Assembly (NCBI RefSeq): GCF_030027245.1
Contig: NZ_JASERT010000001.1
Coordinates: 1,323,001-1,387,000 of the forward strand
Length of the DNA stretch: 64,000 nt
Direction of reading: 5' to 3'
Origin: Asticcacaulis sp. EMRT-3
Lineage (GTDB): Bacteria > Pseudomonadota > Alphaproteobacteria > Caulobacterales > Caulobacteraceae
The notes under the pieces were generated by a model. That model was not told where the DNA came from and searched no databases. It saw only the letters and a program-made list of their open reading frames with translations. Below are positions 10,385-19,306 of the stretch, piece by piece (the first letter of the stretch is position 1; each line of letters opens with the position of its first letter). The position numbers and the translations under genes are program-made.

Positions 10385-11811
10385 GATCGTGCCCCAGGGC
10401 GTGGTGTAATTGAGCGCTTGGCATCAATGACTTCCGGACAGGTCCGGGTTTCGCTCAGTTTGCCACGGCTGGCATGCTGAGAAGTGGATCATCGCTGAGT
10501 TGTGCGATGGTTTCAAGGGTAATGTAGCGTCCGCGCTGAACCGCCCATTCGTCATTTTGTTCGAGCAGGATGGCGCCGACCAGTCTGGTGATGGCATCGT
10601 CGTTTGGGAAGATGCCCACGACATCGCAGCGACGCTTGATTTCGCCATTGAGCCGTTCAATGGGGTTGGTTGAGTGCAGCTTGATGCGGTGTTCCTTCGG
10701 GAAGGTCATATAGGCCAGGACATCGTGCTCAGCCTCGTCCATGATCGTGGCCAGCTTTGGCATTTTGGGCCTGAGCTGGTCGGCGACGTTTCGCCATTGG
10801 GTACTCGCCGTTTCCGCCGTCTCCTGGGCGAAGGCCGTGCCGATGAAGGCAGAGACGACGCGTCGCCCGCTCTTGCCGGCATGGGCGCAGACATTGCGCA
10901 TGAAGTGAACACGGCAGCGCTGCCAGGTGGCGTTGAGAACCTTGGAGACGGCACCCTTGATCCCGATGTGGGCATCAGAGACCACAAGTTTGACACCACG
11001 CAGGCCCCGGCGTGTCAGGTTGCGCAGGAACTCTGCCCAGATCGGTTCGGCTTCCGAGGTGCCGACCTCCATGCCCAGCACTTCACGCCTGCCGTCGCTG
11101 TTGACGCCAACGCAGATGATGACGGCGACCGAGACGATACGGCCGCCCCGGCGCACCTTCAGATACGTAGCGTCAATCCAGATGTATGGCCATTCCCCTT
11201 CAATGGGGCGGTTCAGGAAAGCCTTCACACGGTCATCGATCTCTTCGCACAGCCGACTGACCTGACTCTTGGAGATGCCGCTCATCCCCATCGCCTTGAC
11301 CAGATCATCGACAGAGCGCGTCGAGATACCCTGAACGTAAGCCTCCTGGATCACAGCCGTCAGTGCCTTCTCGGCCATGCGCCTGGGCTCCAGGAAACCC
11401 GGGAAGTAACTGCCTTTACGAAGCTTCGGGATCCGAAGCTCGACCGTGCCTGCGCGTGTTTCCCAGTCTCGGTCACGATAGCCGTTGCGCTGGACCAGCC
11501 GGTCGCCGGTTTTCTCATGGTAGCCGGCACCGGTCATGCCGCTCACTTCCAATGCCATCAAGCGTTCAGCCGTGAAGCTGATCATGTCGCGCAACAAATC
11601 GCTGTCTGAGGTCTTTTCAACAAGCCCTTTCAGGGCCATCATATCGTCGGTCATCGGTGTTCTTTCGTTCTGGAATGAGTGTCGCAACCCAAACCTATCC
11701 GAAAATCACTGATGACCAACCCGCTACGCTAAGGCTCGCTTTGCCCTTTTGAATGGGCGGCGAGCCATGCGCTACGCTCTTACCCAGTTACACCACTCGC
11801 TGGGACACGAC
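10385..11811 (-). mobile_element. IS256-family insertion sequence, complete copy 2
   Basis: This 1427-bp element has imperfect terminal repeats of about 24 bp: GATCGTGCCCC...GTGGTGTAA on the left, and its counterpart ending in GACACGAC on the right. It is flanked by 9-bp direct repeats and holds a full transposase gene. It interrupts the Eco57I-type methylase gene. The near-identical truncated copy lies 3 kb away in the same orientation. Confidence 0.95.
10455..11654 (-). CDS. IS256-family (Mutator-type) transposase
   Basis: The start [11 protein letters not shown] at 11654 was chosen because the upstream 11 codons lie in the leader and are not family-like. The 399-residue protein has the N-terminal region ([22 protein letters not shown]...[26 protein letters not shown]) followed by the catalytic core, with D in [11 protein letters not shown] in VVSDAH and E in NPIERLNGE. 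These form the DDE site of IS256 enzymes. The gene is full length and undamaged, so this copy is probably active. Confidence 0.95.
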   Translation of the reverse strand: MTDDMMALKGLVEKTSDSDLLRDMISFTAERLMALEVSGMTGAGYHEKTGDRLVQRNGYRDRDWETRAGTVELRIPKLRKGSYFPGFLEPRRMAEKALTAVIQEAYVQGISTRSVDDLVKAMGMSGISKSQVSRLCEEIDDRVKAFLNRPIEGEWPYIWIDATYLKVRRGGRIVSVAVIICVGVNSDGRREVLGMEVGTSEAEPIWAEFLRNLTRRGLRGVKLVVSDAHIGIKGAVSKVLNATWQRCRVHFMRNVCAHAGKSGRRVVSAFIGTAFAQETAETASTQWRNVADQLRPKMPKLATIMDEAEHDVLAYMTFPKEHRIKLHSTNPIERLNGEIKRRCDVVGIFPNDDAITRLVGAILLEQNDEWAVQRGRYITLETIAQLSDDPLLSMPAVAN

Positions 11812-12719
11812 CAAAGTCCGCGGTTCTCGCGGTCCCAAAGAAAATAGCAAACGCCCCCTTTGAGGCCGACGCCCGGAAATACGTCAGACGCGCTGAGATA
11901 GTCGTGAATGGAACGCAACCGATCATCAGCGAGCATTGATTCCCGGAACTCGTCTAAGCCCTTGCCACCTGCAAACCAACGCGCGGGGATAACCATTGAC
12001 ATATAGCGCGGCTCCAGCGCTTTGGCTTGCGTGACGAAATGATGGTAAATCGGGGCTGCGCTTGTCCCGAAGCCATCATCACTGAGTTGATAAGGCGGAT
12101 TGCCGATAATGACGTCAAATTGCATATTGCCTCCGAATAACTCGGCAACCCGAGATTTGATGTCGTCTGTATGAATGAATGCATAGGCATGAGTTTCCAA
12201 ATTTATGCCGCGATCCAAAGCTTCCTGGCTGGCCCCGCAATAGCTGCATTTGCCGTTGTGCCAAGTGTGCTCGGTCCGCTCAAACCAGATATTGCCTTCA
12301 TCACGCGCGAACCCCTTGGCGACAGAATGTTCACCGGCAGCGTGCTTGGAGCAATAAAGGCTGCGGCGGGCCAGCAGGCTTGTCAGTTGGGTAATTCCAA
12401 TGCCAAAAACCTGTTGGGTTAAGATGTGATCGACGCGCCTTTGCAGGTCGGGAATCTCCGCCGCCAATCCTTTGATCAAGCGGCTAGCGATTTCCCGCAG
12501 GAATACACCCGATTTCGTACACGGGTCCAGAAACCGAACCTTACTGTCGGCCCAAATACTTGCGCCATGGTGCTGCACGGCCCAGGCGTCTGAAAGTCCA
12601 TCTAACATCCGGTTGGCGAATTCCGGCGGCGTGAACACTTCGTCGTTCGACAGGTTGGCAATGCAGGTCAGCACATCTGGATTGCGGCCGCGCAGCTCAA
12701 AACTCACCCGTTCATTCAT
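11812..12719 (-). pseudogene. Eco57I-type DNA methylase, N-terminal fragment
   Basis: This is the N-terminal half of an adenine-N6 methylase of the Eco57I type. It has a SAM-binding motif I variant (LDPCTKSGVFLREI, about residue 65), a CxxC zinc-like pair (CSYCGA), and the catalytic NPPY box (DVIIGNPPYQLSDDG, about residue 205). It starts ATG at 12719, overlapping the upstream gene by 4 bases (ATGA). The frame runs into IS256 at 11811 and stops at 11772, giving a 315-residue chimera lacking the specificity half. Without excision the protein would be inactive or unable to recognise its site. Confidence 0.9.
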
Positions 12720-13366
12720 GCCGCTTCTCCAGAGGCCTCGCCACCATTCGCCAAATCACGCAAGGTCATAGGCGGATAGGCCGTCGTCGGCTTGAAGATT
12801 TCATGCTTGCCCAGATGTGCGAACAGAGACCCCTCGGTGCTGAAACTGGACATGCCCGTCAGCACATCGAGGCGAAAATCGCGGCGCTGGAACTTGCCCT
12901 TACCCAAGTAGCCCCACTCCACCACCTTAATCGGCTTGCCATCCGTGTCGCGCATGGTCATGGCATCGCCATGGATAAGGTTTTGTGTCAGCACGTGTGT
13001 TGCCGCACGATAGAGTTCGTCCGACTCATTCAGATTCAAATAGTCCGCAAACACGTCCAGCATATTGGCGCGACATTCTGCTATATTGTCAGCCAAAAGC
13101 TCGACGCCGTAGGCGCACATTAGCGCCAGTAGGGCATAATGCTGCCTGTCGAAGTCCGACTTGCCGAATTTCAGTTCCACGGCGGCCAATTTGCGCTTCA
13201 GAATCGGCACCAGAAAATTTCCGCTGCCGCAGGCAGGTTCCAAGAAGCGCGCGTCAATCCGCTCTGTCTCGCCCTTAACCAGGTCAAGCATCTGTTCGAC
13301 TAGCCACGCCGGGGTGAATACTTCCCCGTGATCGGCCACGCGCTTTTTGGACTTAATGAGATTCAT
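12716..13366 (-). CDS. N6-adenine DNA methyltransferase-like protein, first gene of the RM operon
   Basis: This 216-residue protein has a conserved N-terminal box (HGEVFTPAWLVEQMLDLV) and motif I (FLEPACGSGNFLVPIL, about residue 45), which bind S-adenosylmethionine. It lacks the catalytic NPPY motif; that motif is in the next gene, so the two products may act together. Start ATG at 13366 is preferred to the upstream TTG at 13372. It is the first of three co-oriented genes (this, Eco57I-type methylase, GIY-YIG/helicase), a recurrent restriction-modification set. The gene itself is intact, but its partners are broken. Confidence 0.75.
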   Translation of the reverse strand: MNLIKSKKRVADHGEVFTPAWLVEQMLDLVKGETERIDARFLEPACGSGNFLVPILKRKLAAVELKFGKSDFDRQHYALLALMCAYGVELLADNIAECRANMLDVFADYLNLNESDELYRAATHVLTQNLIHGDAMTMRDTDGKPIKVVEWGYLGKGKFQRRDFRLDVLTGMSSFSTEGSLFAHLGKHEIFKPTTAYPPMTLRDLANGGEASGEAA

Positions 13367-13477
13367 AATCAAAGGGATATAGTGTGTCGGTGATTGAGTC
13401 TACACGGATAGGATGCCCCATAGTGAGAAGCTAAGGGGCGTTGCCCCTCGCGCGCGCAAGGGTCTTCGATGAACGAC

Positions 13478-13603
13478 CAAGGCCGTATCCCCTGCCTTCC
13501 TTCGCTACGCTCTGTGCAGGCGGGTGATACCCCTCGGCCTTGATCGCCCTTGCGTTTGCTACCCCCACCCTCGGCGGGAGCCAAGGGTTGCTATGCGCAA
13601 CCC
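13478..13603. promoter_or_regulatory. Hairpin-rich leader of ardA
   Basis: Two strong inverted repeats precede ardA. CAAGGCCGTATC (13478-13489) faces GATAC 13526-13530 and CGGCCTTG 13535-13542. GGGTTGC/GCAACCC (13585-13591/13597-13603) has a 5-base loop and lies 16 bases before the ATG. Leading-region ardA genes of some plasmids are read from promoters formed by folded single-stranded DNA; these hairpins could do that or act in RNA. Confidence 0.4.
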
Positions 13604-13619
13604 AAAGCCAAAGAGGGAA

Positions 13620-14132
13620 ATGACCATGACCACACTGTTTGCACAGCCCTACGACATCAGCGCGCGCGGCTTTTATTACGACACGGCCACGGAATATTCC
13701 GCCAGGGCCAGCAAGCTAAAAAACGACTACGGCCAGCCCGTTGAAGAGTTTGAAATTCAGTTCATTGACGGCGAGAGCTTGGACGCCAAGCTATTTGAGG
13801 CTCTGGGCGTCAACCAGGCGAACCATGAGGCCTTTTTTGAAGCCCTGACGGACTGGAGCGACGACGACAAAATTAAGGTCATCATTGCCGTGGGCGAGGC
13901 CGGTTATAAATTCACACTTGGCGACGACGTGCCGGATCAGTTCGAGGTTGAGCTTTATCAGGCTGACAGCTTTGCGGACCTGGCCGCGCAGTTTGTCGAA
14001 GAAGGGCTTTATGGCGAGATACCGGAACCGCTGCGAAACTATATCGACTACGACGCCATCGCCCGCGACCTCAGCGTTGAATATGGCGACATTCAGCTTG
14101 CCGGCACCCGGTACATTTACCGGTGTGGGTGA
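13620..14132 (+). CDS. ardA: Antirestriction protein ArdA
   Basis: ArdA is a DNA-mimicking acidic protein that blocks type I restriction enzymes while a mobile element enters a new host. The start at 13620 follows AAGAGGGAA, a good ribosome site, and begins at the conserved MTTLFAQPYDISARGFYYD. The more upstream start would add 32 non-homologous residues. The product is 170 residues, rich in Asp/Glu, and keeps the family signature FAQPYDxxARGFYF-like N-terminus and the C-terminal DLSVEYGDIQLAGTRYIYR. It lies between the RM operon (divergent) and the integrase (convergent). Together with the relaxase it indicates conjugative spread. Confidence 0.92.
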   Translation: MTMTTLFAQPYDISARGFYYDTATEYSARASKLKNDYGQPVEEFEIQFIDGESLDAKLFEALGVNQANHEAFFEALTDWSDDDKIKVIIAVGEAGYKFTLGDDVPDQFEVELYQADSFADLAAQFVEEGLYGEIPEPLRNYIDYDAIARDLSVEYGDIQLAGTRYIYRCG

Positions 14133-14160
14133 GCCTCATCGAAATCAGGGGAAGCCTGGC

Positions 14161-14200
14161 GGCCAATTGTCTCACCAGCGATGAGACAATTGGCCTTTCA
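14161..14200. terminator. Bidirectional terminator between ardA and the integrase
   Basis: A perfect 14-bp stem, 14161-14174 with 14182-14195, has a 7-base loop and is followed by TTT on the plus strand. It sits between convergent ardA and int and could serve both. Confidence 0.8.
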
Positions 14201-14203
14201 TCC

Positions 14204-15421
14204 TTAAGCCCCGCGCCGCATGGCAATGACCTTGGCGCCGTCGCGAAGCATGTCCAGATAGTCGGACCACCATTGCGCCATCTTGACCCGTTCATCCCAA
14301 TGGGTGCCGCGATGGTAGGTGCCCCGGATTTTGTTGCTATCCTTGTGGGCGAGCGCGCGTTCAATGGCGTCGGACGACCACTTTCCGCTTTCATTAAGCA
14401 GGGTGCGGGCGGTGCTGCGGAAGCCGTGGGATGTCATTTGATCCTGGCCATAGCCCATGCCTCGCAAAGCCGCGTTCAGGGTATTCTCTGACATCGGGAT
14501 ATTGCCGGACCTGACCGACGGGAACACATAGCGCCCGCCGCCCGTGAGACCTTTGACCTCCGTGAGTATATCCAGGACCTGGGTGCTCAAGGGCACGACG
14601 TGTTCGCTGCGCATTTTCGTCTTGGCCGCCGGTATGCGCCAAACCTTGGCTTCAAAATCGAACTCCGGCCATTCGGCGTGACGGAGTTCCCCAGGGCGTA
14701 CAAACAAGTGCGCCATAACCTTGAGAGCCAGTTTGGTCGTCAGGTATCCCTCGTAGCCTTCAATGACCTTCAGCAAGCTCCCTACGCCCTTTGGGTCCAC
14801 AATAGCCGCATGGTTCTTGACCTTGGGCGTTATCAGTGCGCCGCCGAGGGAGGCCGCAGGATCAAGCCGGGCGCGCGAGGTGATCACCGCATAGGTAAAG
14901 ACCCGGCTTGCGAATGAGCGGACGCGCTTGGCAGTTTCATGGTTACCGCGAAGCTCGATCTTTTTCAGCGCCGCCAGGACCTCGTAGGGTTCGATATTGG
15001 CTATCGGCAGGCTTCCGATATCTTTTTCCAACTGGGATGCCAGCCAGCGCGTCTTTTTCCTGGTCGCCTCGGCAATGCCTTCGCGCTCGATCTTATCCAT
15101 ATACTCGTCGGCCACAGCCTTGAACGTCGTGGCATTGGCAATGTCGGCCGCGACCTTCTTGCGCTTCTTGTCAACGCTAGGGTCAATCCCAATTTCCAAA
15201 AGCTCGCGGGCCTCATCACGCTTGGTTCGCGCATCTTTCAGGCCCGTTTCGGGGTAACGTCCCAGGGCCAACAGCTTTCTGAGGCCACCGAAGGAGTATT
15301 TTAGCCGCCATAACTTGGCGCCGGATGGTGAGACCTGGAGGAAAAGACCACGCTCGTCATAGATTGTAAAAGCCTTGTCCGTTGGCTTTGCGGAACGGAC
15401 GGTAGCGTCGGAAAGGGCCAT
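14204..15421 (-). CDS. int: Tyrosine-type integrase (P4/DUF4102 family)
   Basis: This 405-residue site-specific recombinase has an N-terminal arm-binding DUF4102 domain (LSDATVRSAKPTDKAFTIYDERGLFLQV, residues 1-90), a core-binding helical domain, and a C-terminal catalytic domain. In the catalytic domain are the arginine in VRPGELRHAEW, the HxxR box in SHGFRSTART, and the presumed nucleophilic tyrosine in RGTYHRG. This family integrates islands at the 3' ends of tRNA genes. The gene starts 164 bases from the 3' end of tRNA-Phe and points away from it, as expected for the enzyme that inserted the island to its left. Confidence 0.93.
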   Translation of the reverse strand: MALSDATVRSAKPTDKAFTIYDERGLFLQVSPSGAKLWRLKYSFGGLRKLLALGRYPETGLKDARTKRDEARELLEIGIDPSVDKKRKKVAADIANATTFKAVADEYMDKIEREGIAEATRKKTRWLASQLEKDIGSLPIANIEPYEVLAALKKIELRGNHETAKRVRSFASRVFTYAVITSRARLDPAASLGGALITPKVKNHAAIVDPKGVGSLLKVIEGYEGYLTTKLALKVMAHLFVRPGELRHAEWPEFDFEAKVWRIPAAKTKMRSEHVVPLSTQVLDILTEVKGLTGGGRYVFPSVRSGNIPMSENTLNAALRGMGYGQDQMTSHGFRSTARTLLNESGKWSSDAIERALAHKDSNKIRGTYHRGTHWDERVKMAQWWSDYLDMLRDGAKVIAMRRGA

Positions 15422-15424
15422 GGT

Positions 15425-15484
15425 GGGTTATCGCGAAATTGGGATATTGAAAATAACCCGCAGGATAACCCATTTTATCGCGAA
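15425..15484. repeat. Short repeats between integrase and tRNA-Phe (possible arm-type sites)
   Basis: TTATCGCGAA occurs at 15428-15437 and 15475-15484. ATAACCC occurs at 15453-15459 and 15465-15471, with an inverted copy GGGTTAT at 15425-15431. Clustered short repeats beside an integrase gene are typical of arm-binding sites or of self-regulation of int. Confidence 0.45.
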
Positions 15485-15585
15485 TACCGGCGAATACGAG
15501 CGGTCACCTACGGAGGTGGAAACCGCACAATAGCATGAATCTAAAGGATTTTCTAGTCTTCAGCGAATGTCAGGAAATGGGGAAA

Positions 15586-15661
15586 TGGTGCCTGGAGCCG
15601 GAATCGAACCAGCGACACGCGGATTTTCAATCCGCTGCTCTACCAACTGAGCTATCCAGGC
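15586..15661 (-). tRNA. tRNA-Phe (GAA), probable attachment site of the island
   Basis: The 76-nt cloverleaf reads on the minus strand from GCCTGGATAGCTCAG to ...CAGGCACCA, with anticodon GAA and encoded CCA. Its 3' end faces the integrase, so the island used the 3' part of this gene as attB and regenerated it. The matching direct repeat at the far end of the island is outside the window. Confidence 0.95.
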
Positions 15662-15803
15662 CCTTGATGCGCGAGCTGTTTCGCAAAACAGCGCTTCGGG
15701 CGAGGGCAGGTCTATAGGCGAGGCCCTTTGGCTTGTCCAGCCTAAACGGCCATGAATTTCCAAAAAACTGTGGCCAGATAAAGCATCGTCGCAAAGCGGG
15801 CCG

Positions 15804-16055
15804 TCAGGCGTCGTCGCTATCGTCGGCCAACCCCTGCCCGGCTCCCGGCGCTGCATCGTCTGCCGCGTCGTCGTCCTCGCTGATGATCAGCTCACCCGAA
15901 CCGCCGATGACATAATCGCCCTTCAGCCAGTGGACGAGATCGACATCGGCGCAGCGCTTCGAGCAGAAGGGCGCATAGGAGCCCGCCGCATTGACGACGC
16001 CTTCCAGCGCCTCGCCATAGGGCTTGCGGCAGCGGGTGCAGTAACGGATGGTCAT
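15804..16055 (-). CDS. yacG: YacG-like zinc-binding protein (DNA gyrase inhibitor family)
   Basis: This 83-residue protein has two cysteine pairs forming a zinc ribbon (CTRC near residue 6, CSKRC near residue 31), followed by the DVDLVHWLKGDYVI signature. YacG family proteins bind DNA gyrase and limit supercoiling. The C-terminal third is a long acidic tail (EDDDAADDA...). It overlaps the end of the RNase E/G-like gene by 4 bases and is the last gene of the infA-maf-rng-yacG unit. It lies 142 bases from tRNA-Phe; nothing else is seen in that gap. Confidence 0.85.
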   Translation of the reverse strand: MTIRYCTRCRKPYGEALEGVVNAAGSYAPFCSKRCADVDLVHWLKGDYVIGGSGELIISEDDDAADDAAPGAGQGLADDSDDA

Positions 16056-17062
16056 GACAAAATCACCTCAGGCTTCGTGCCCGTCTCAAGTCGGATCACC
16101 GCCGCCAGCGGATCATGCGATCCGGCCAGCAGGGGACGCACCTTATCTAATACAGTCTGTGGCCCGCGCAAGGTGAGCAAACGGCCCGGTTCGGCGCGAC
16201 GCACCGCCTCACGCAGCAGCAGATGCGCCGCGCGTAACGGCGACGCGGCACTGTCGGCCAGCGGGCGGCGTGTCCACGGCCAGACGCATTCCAGCGTGCC
16301 GAACTTGCCGAGCGGCCCGATAACCAGCCGGTCGGCTTCCGGCCCCGCCGCGTGGCGCAACAGGCCCGTCAGGCGCGCCCCGTCATGGCGGCGTCCGATC
16401 AGATCGACCACGACCAGCCCGCCCAGCCCACTGAGCCGCAGGCGGCGCGCCAGCTCGCTCATGGCGCGTTCATTGCACGATTTGGCGAAGGCCCTGGCTG
16501 TGGCGACGCCGTCATGGCCGCCCGCATCGATGTCGCAGGCGATCAGGGCGCGCGTCGGCTCAAGGCTCAGATAACCGCCGCCTGCCATTGGGCCCGAAGG
16601 CGCGAACGCCTCGGCCTCGGCCTCATCGAGCGCATCGGGATCGTCATGCCCGTCGTCGCCCGCGCCCAGCGCCGCAGCGGCGGCCACCAGACGCTCGTGC
16701 AGGCTCTGGGGCGCGCTCAAAGGGCGTGGATCGCCCGTCGCCTGTGCGATCAGACGCGCCCGTGCCAGCTTGCCGCCGGACAGCCATGTGCGCGCCTCGG
16801 CGACAATCTCGATCTCCAGCGCTGCGCCTTCGTCAAGACCCGCCAGCACGGGCTGCGGCGCATCGAGCACGGCCTCAGCCCCATCGGCCAGTCCCAGAAA
16901 GCCGATACCGCCCGCCTTGGTGCGCAATCGCGCCACCGACACCGCGCCGAGGCGATCGAGCGCCGGATCGACCTCCAGACCTTCCAGATAGATATGGGGG
17001 CGGCCATGAACGAACACCGCGCCGCGCGCCAGTCCGAACCGGCTTTCCCAGGCGAGGCTCAT
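16052..17062 (-). CDS. Ribonuclease E/G family protein (short form)
   Basis: This 336-residue protein resembles the short RNase E/G relatives found between maf and yacG in alphaproteobacteria. The segment SLEPTRALIACDIDAGG matches the metal/RNA-binding region of the RNase G catalytic core, and LGGLVVVDLIGRR carries the conserved acidic residue. The S1 and scaffold regions of full RNase E are absent. It overlaps maf (4 bases) and yacG (4 bases), so translation is coupled. Its substrate is unknown. Confidence 0.75.
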   Translation of the reverse strand: MSLAWESRFGLARGAVFVHGRPHIYLEGLEVDPALDRLGAVSVARLRTKAGGIGFLGLADGAEAVLDAPQPVLAGLDEGAALEIEIVAEARTWLSGGKLARARLIAQATGDPRPLSAPQSLHERLVAAAAALGAGDDGHDDPDALDEAEAEAFAPSGPMAGGGYLSLEPTRALIACDIDAGGHDGVATARAFAKSCNERAMSELARRLRLSGLGGLVVVDLIGRRHDGARLTGLLRHAAGPEADRLVIGPLGKFGTLECVWPWTRRPLADSAASPLRAAHLLLREAVRRAEPGRLLTLRGPQTVLDKVRPLLAGSHDPLAAVIRLETGTKPEVILS

Positions 17063-17652
17063 CTGGTCCCGGCGGCGACGCTCAGGCCCGCGCCCTCCAG
17101 CAGACAGCGCGTTTCATAGAGCGGCAGGCCCATCACACCGGTATAGCTGCCGACCAGATGGGTGACGAAGGCCCCGGCCAGACCCTGAATCGCATAGCCG
17201 CCCGCCTTGCCGACGCCTTCGCCGCTGGCCAGATAGGTGGTGATGTCGTTACGGCTCAGGCGTTTGAAATGGATGCGCGTTTCGACCAGCCGCGACGACA
17301 GGCGGCCATCGGGGGCCACCACCGCCACACCGGTATAGACGCGGTGGGCGCGGCCCGACAGGCGTTCCAGACAATCGCGCACCTCGGCCTCGTCGTGCGC
17401 CTTGTCGAGGACGCGGCGGCCCATCGCCACCACGGTGTCGGCGGCCAGCACGATGGCGGCATGATCCTTCGCCACGGCGCGCGCCTTATCTATGGCCAGA
17501 CGCAGAGCGAGACTGGCCGGGGGTTCTTTGGCTAAGGGGGATTCGTCGAGATCGGCGGCCACCACCTTATCGGGTGCAAGGCCGATCAGGGCCAGCAGGT
17601 CGCGCCTGCGCGGGCTGGCGCTGGCCAGAATGAAGTCGGCGGCGGCGCTCAT
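17059..17652 (-). CDS. maf: Maf-like nucleoside triphosphate pyrophosphatase
   Basis: This 197-residue protein has the Maf signature SASPRRRDLL at residues 11-20 and the active-site acid in LAADTVV. Maf proteins hydrolyse dTTP/UTP or modified nucleotides to monophosphates. It starts 10 bases after infA and overlaps the next gene by 4 bases, so it is part of the infA operon. Confidence 0.92.
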   Translation of the reverse strand: MSAAADFILASASPRRRDLLALIGLAPDKVVAADLDESPLAKEPPASLALRLAIDKARAVAKDHAAIVLAADTVVAMGRRVLDKAHDEAEVRDCLERLSGRAHRVYTGVAVVAPDGRLSSRLVETRIHFKRLSRNDITTYLASGEGVGKAGGYAIQGLAGAFVTHLVGSYTGVMGLPLYETRCLLEGAGLSVAAGTR

Positions 17653-17662
17653 GCCAGCCGCT

Positions 17663-17884
17663 TTAACGGAAGCGATAGGTGATGCGGCCCTTGGTCAGGT
17701 CGTAGGGCGTCATTTCCACCAGAATACGGTCCCCGGCCAGCACACGGATACGGTTCTTGCGCAGCTTGCCCGCAGTATGCGCGATGATTTCGTGACCGCT
17801 TTCTTCAAGCTTGACGCGAAACGTGGCATTGGGCAGCAGTTCGACGACGGTTCCGGGAAATTCCAGCAGTTCTTCTTTTGCCAT
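17663..17884 (-). CDS. infA: Translation initiation factor IF-1
   Basis: This 73-residue single S1/OB-fold protein is recognisable throughout ([24 protein letters not shown] to RITYRFR). IF-1 blocks the ribosomal A site during initiation. It is the first gene of the infA-maf-rng-yacG unit. It is essential and normally single copy. Confidence 0.97.
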   Translation of the reverse strand: MAKEELLEFPGTVVELLPNATFRVKLEESGHEIIAHTAGKLRKNRIRVLAGDRILVEMTPYDLTKGRITYRFR

Positions 17885-17980
17885 TCGGCCTCTCGATGGA
17901 CGGACCCGATCCCTTCGGACTCAGATCGCAGACATTTCGGTGAGAGCGCCCTTTATACCCAAAGCCCCAAAGTGGAAAGC

Positions 17981-18020
17981 CCAAAAAAGACAACGCCCCC
18001 CTTCATCACGAAGGGAGGCG
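17981..18020 (-). terminator. Rho-independent terminator after the outer-membrane protein gene
   Basis: On the minus strand a GC-rich stem (17994-18001 with 18012-18020, loop around ATCAC) is followed by a run of T (the A6 at 17983-17988 on the plus strand). It lies 26 bases after the stop of the gene at 18047. Confidence 0.75.
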
Positions 18021-18046
18021 CGGAAAGAACGCGTTCGGAAGAACAA

Positions 18047-18577
18047 TCAGAACGACTTGACGAGCTTGACCGAAGTGGTGGTGGCCGACCCCTTGTCGCC
18101 TTCGAAGTCAGACTTGGTGACATCGGCGCGCAGGGCATAGCTGGGATTGATGTGGTATTGCGCACCCACGCCGTAATCAAGCGCCGTGCCCTGTTCCAGC
18201 TTGCCAGCGGTGGCCGGGGCCTTCATGTCGGTGTCGGAAACACCGACGCGACCCAGAAGATCAAATCTGGAAGAGATCGGCAGATAGCCGACGCCGTAAG
18301 CGCCCCATTTGTTCGACAGTTTGTAATCGCCGTCGCCGCGCTTGTCGGTATTGGTGCCGAAGGCGGCCTCGCCTTCTACGCCGAAATAGGGGTTGAGCTT
18401 GGTGCCGACGGTCGCATCGACAGCGCCGAGGCTGGAACCGGTCTTGTTGTTATTGGCGCTCTGATAGCCAAGCGAACCATAGACGTGGCCGACATCCTGA
18501 TTGGTCGTCTGGGCGCTGGCAGCGGTGCCGAGGGCAAGAGCGGCCACCGAGGCCGCGGCAATGATAAAGGTTTTCAT
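18047..18577 (-). CDS. Outer-membrane beta-barrel protein (OmpA/opacity-like porin family)
   Basis: This 176-residue protein has a clear signal peptide (MKTFIIAAASVAALALGTAASAQ). It is followed by alternating hydrophobic/polar strands, repeated YG and GV motifs (GHVYGSLGYQ, YFGVEGEAAFG, WGAYGVGYLP, DYGVGAQYHI) and a terminal aromatic residue (LVKSF), all typical of a small eight-stranded barrel. Start MKTF at 18577 was chosen over an ATG five codons upstream because the signal peptide begins there. Function is unknown; adhesion or a structural role is possible. Confidence 0.8.
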   Translation of the reverse strand: MKTFIIAAASVAALALGTAASAQTTNQDVGHVYGSLGYQSANNNKTGSSLGAVDATVGTKLNPYFGVEGEAAFGTNTDKRGDGDYKLSNKWGAYGVGYLPISSRFDLLGRVGVSDTDMKAPATAGKLEQGTALDYGVGAQYHINPSYALRADVTKSDFEGDKGSATTTSVKLVKSF

Positions 18578-18839
18578 GGTGATGTGCTCCATAATTGATC
18601 ACGGCGATCATGTCGTCGCCTGAGTCCAATATGAGCGTCTGTGCGGGCGGTGTTGGGGCCGTTCCAAGGTGGTTTTGGGGTCTTTGCGGTCAATTGGGGC
18701 GAAAGGGTCACGCCCGCGCCATCTGTGTGGCGAAGTGTCCGGTTTCAGCCGGAATCCGGCCATGTAGATGAACCGGACATGAATAAGGATTCAATAAAAA
18801 AGGTAATTAAATCATAAAGATAGGCAAATTCTGCCGGGC

Positions 18840-19304
18840 TCAGTTGCGCGCCAGGGCATTGACCAGCGTGAACAAACGCCGCGCCGTATCGTGGTCAATT
18901 GCGACCTTGCCCTTCAGGCGCTCTTCCAGCAGGTCGGCCCCTTCATTATGGACACCACGCCGTCCCATATCGATCGATTCGATCTGGCTCGGCGTCGCGC
19001 TCTTGAGCGCCTCATAATAGCTTTCGCAGATCATGCGGTAATCACGCAGCATGGTCTTGAACGGCGAGAGAGACAGCATCACCTTGCGCGCAAAGCCGGG
19101 AGCGGTGATGTCGAACACCAGCCGGTTATCCTCCAGCGCCAGCCGCAGATCGAACGGCCCCTCGCAGCCCGCCTCGGCAGCACCTTCGGGCATGAAGCTG
19201 TTCTTTTCGATCAGATCGAACACCGCCACCTTGCGCTCATGCTCGACCTGATCGGAGGGCGAGGCCAGACTCTGTTCGTCGATGTCGATACGGGCAATGC
19301 GCAT
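18840..19304 (-). CDS. UPF0262 family protein
   Basis: This 154-residue protein of an uncharacterised alphaproteobacterial family begins with the conserved MRIARIDIDE and contains FDITAPGFARKVMLSLSPFKTMLRDYRMICESYYEAL and a GRRGVHNEGADLL segment. Start at 19304 is preferred to the upstream ATG at 19382, which adds a low-complexity tail and overlaps DUF2948. It commonly sits near murA and hisD; hisD is absent here. No enzymatic motif is visible. Upstream of infA, 18578-18839 holds only the leader of the barrel-protein gene. Confidence 0.85.
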   Translation of the reverse strand: MRIARIDIDEQSLASPSDQVEHERKVAVFDLIEKNSFMPEGAAEAGCEGPFDLRLALEDNRLVFDITAPGFARKVMLSLSPFKTMLRDYRMICESYYEALKSATPSQIESIDMGRRGVHNEGADLLEERLKGKVAIDHDTARRLFTLVNALARN

Positions 19305-19306
19305 GG

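Noticed and set aside
16352..17535. Long plus-strand frames opposite the RNase E/G and maf genes
   Set aside because: They are antisense to well-recognised genes, have Arg/Ala/Pro-rich noise composition, and arise from high GC at third codon positions.
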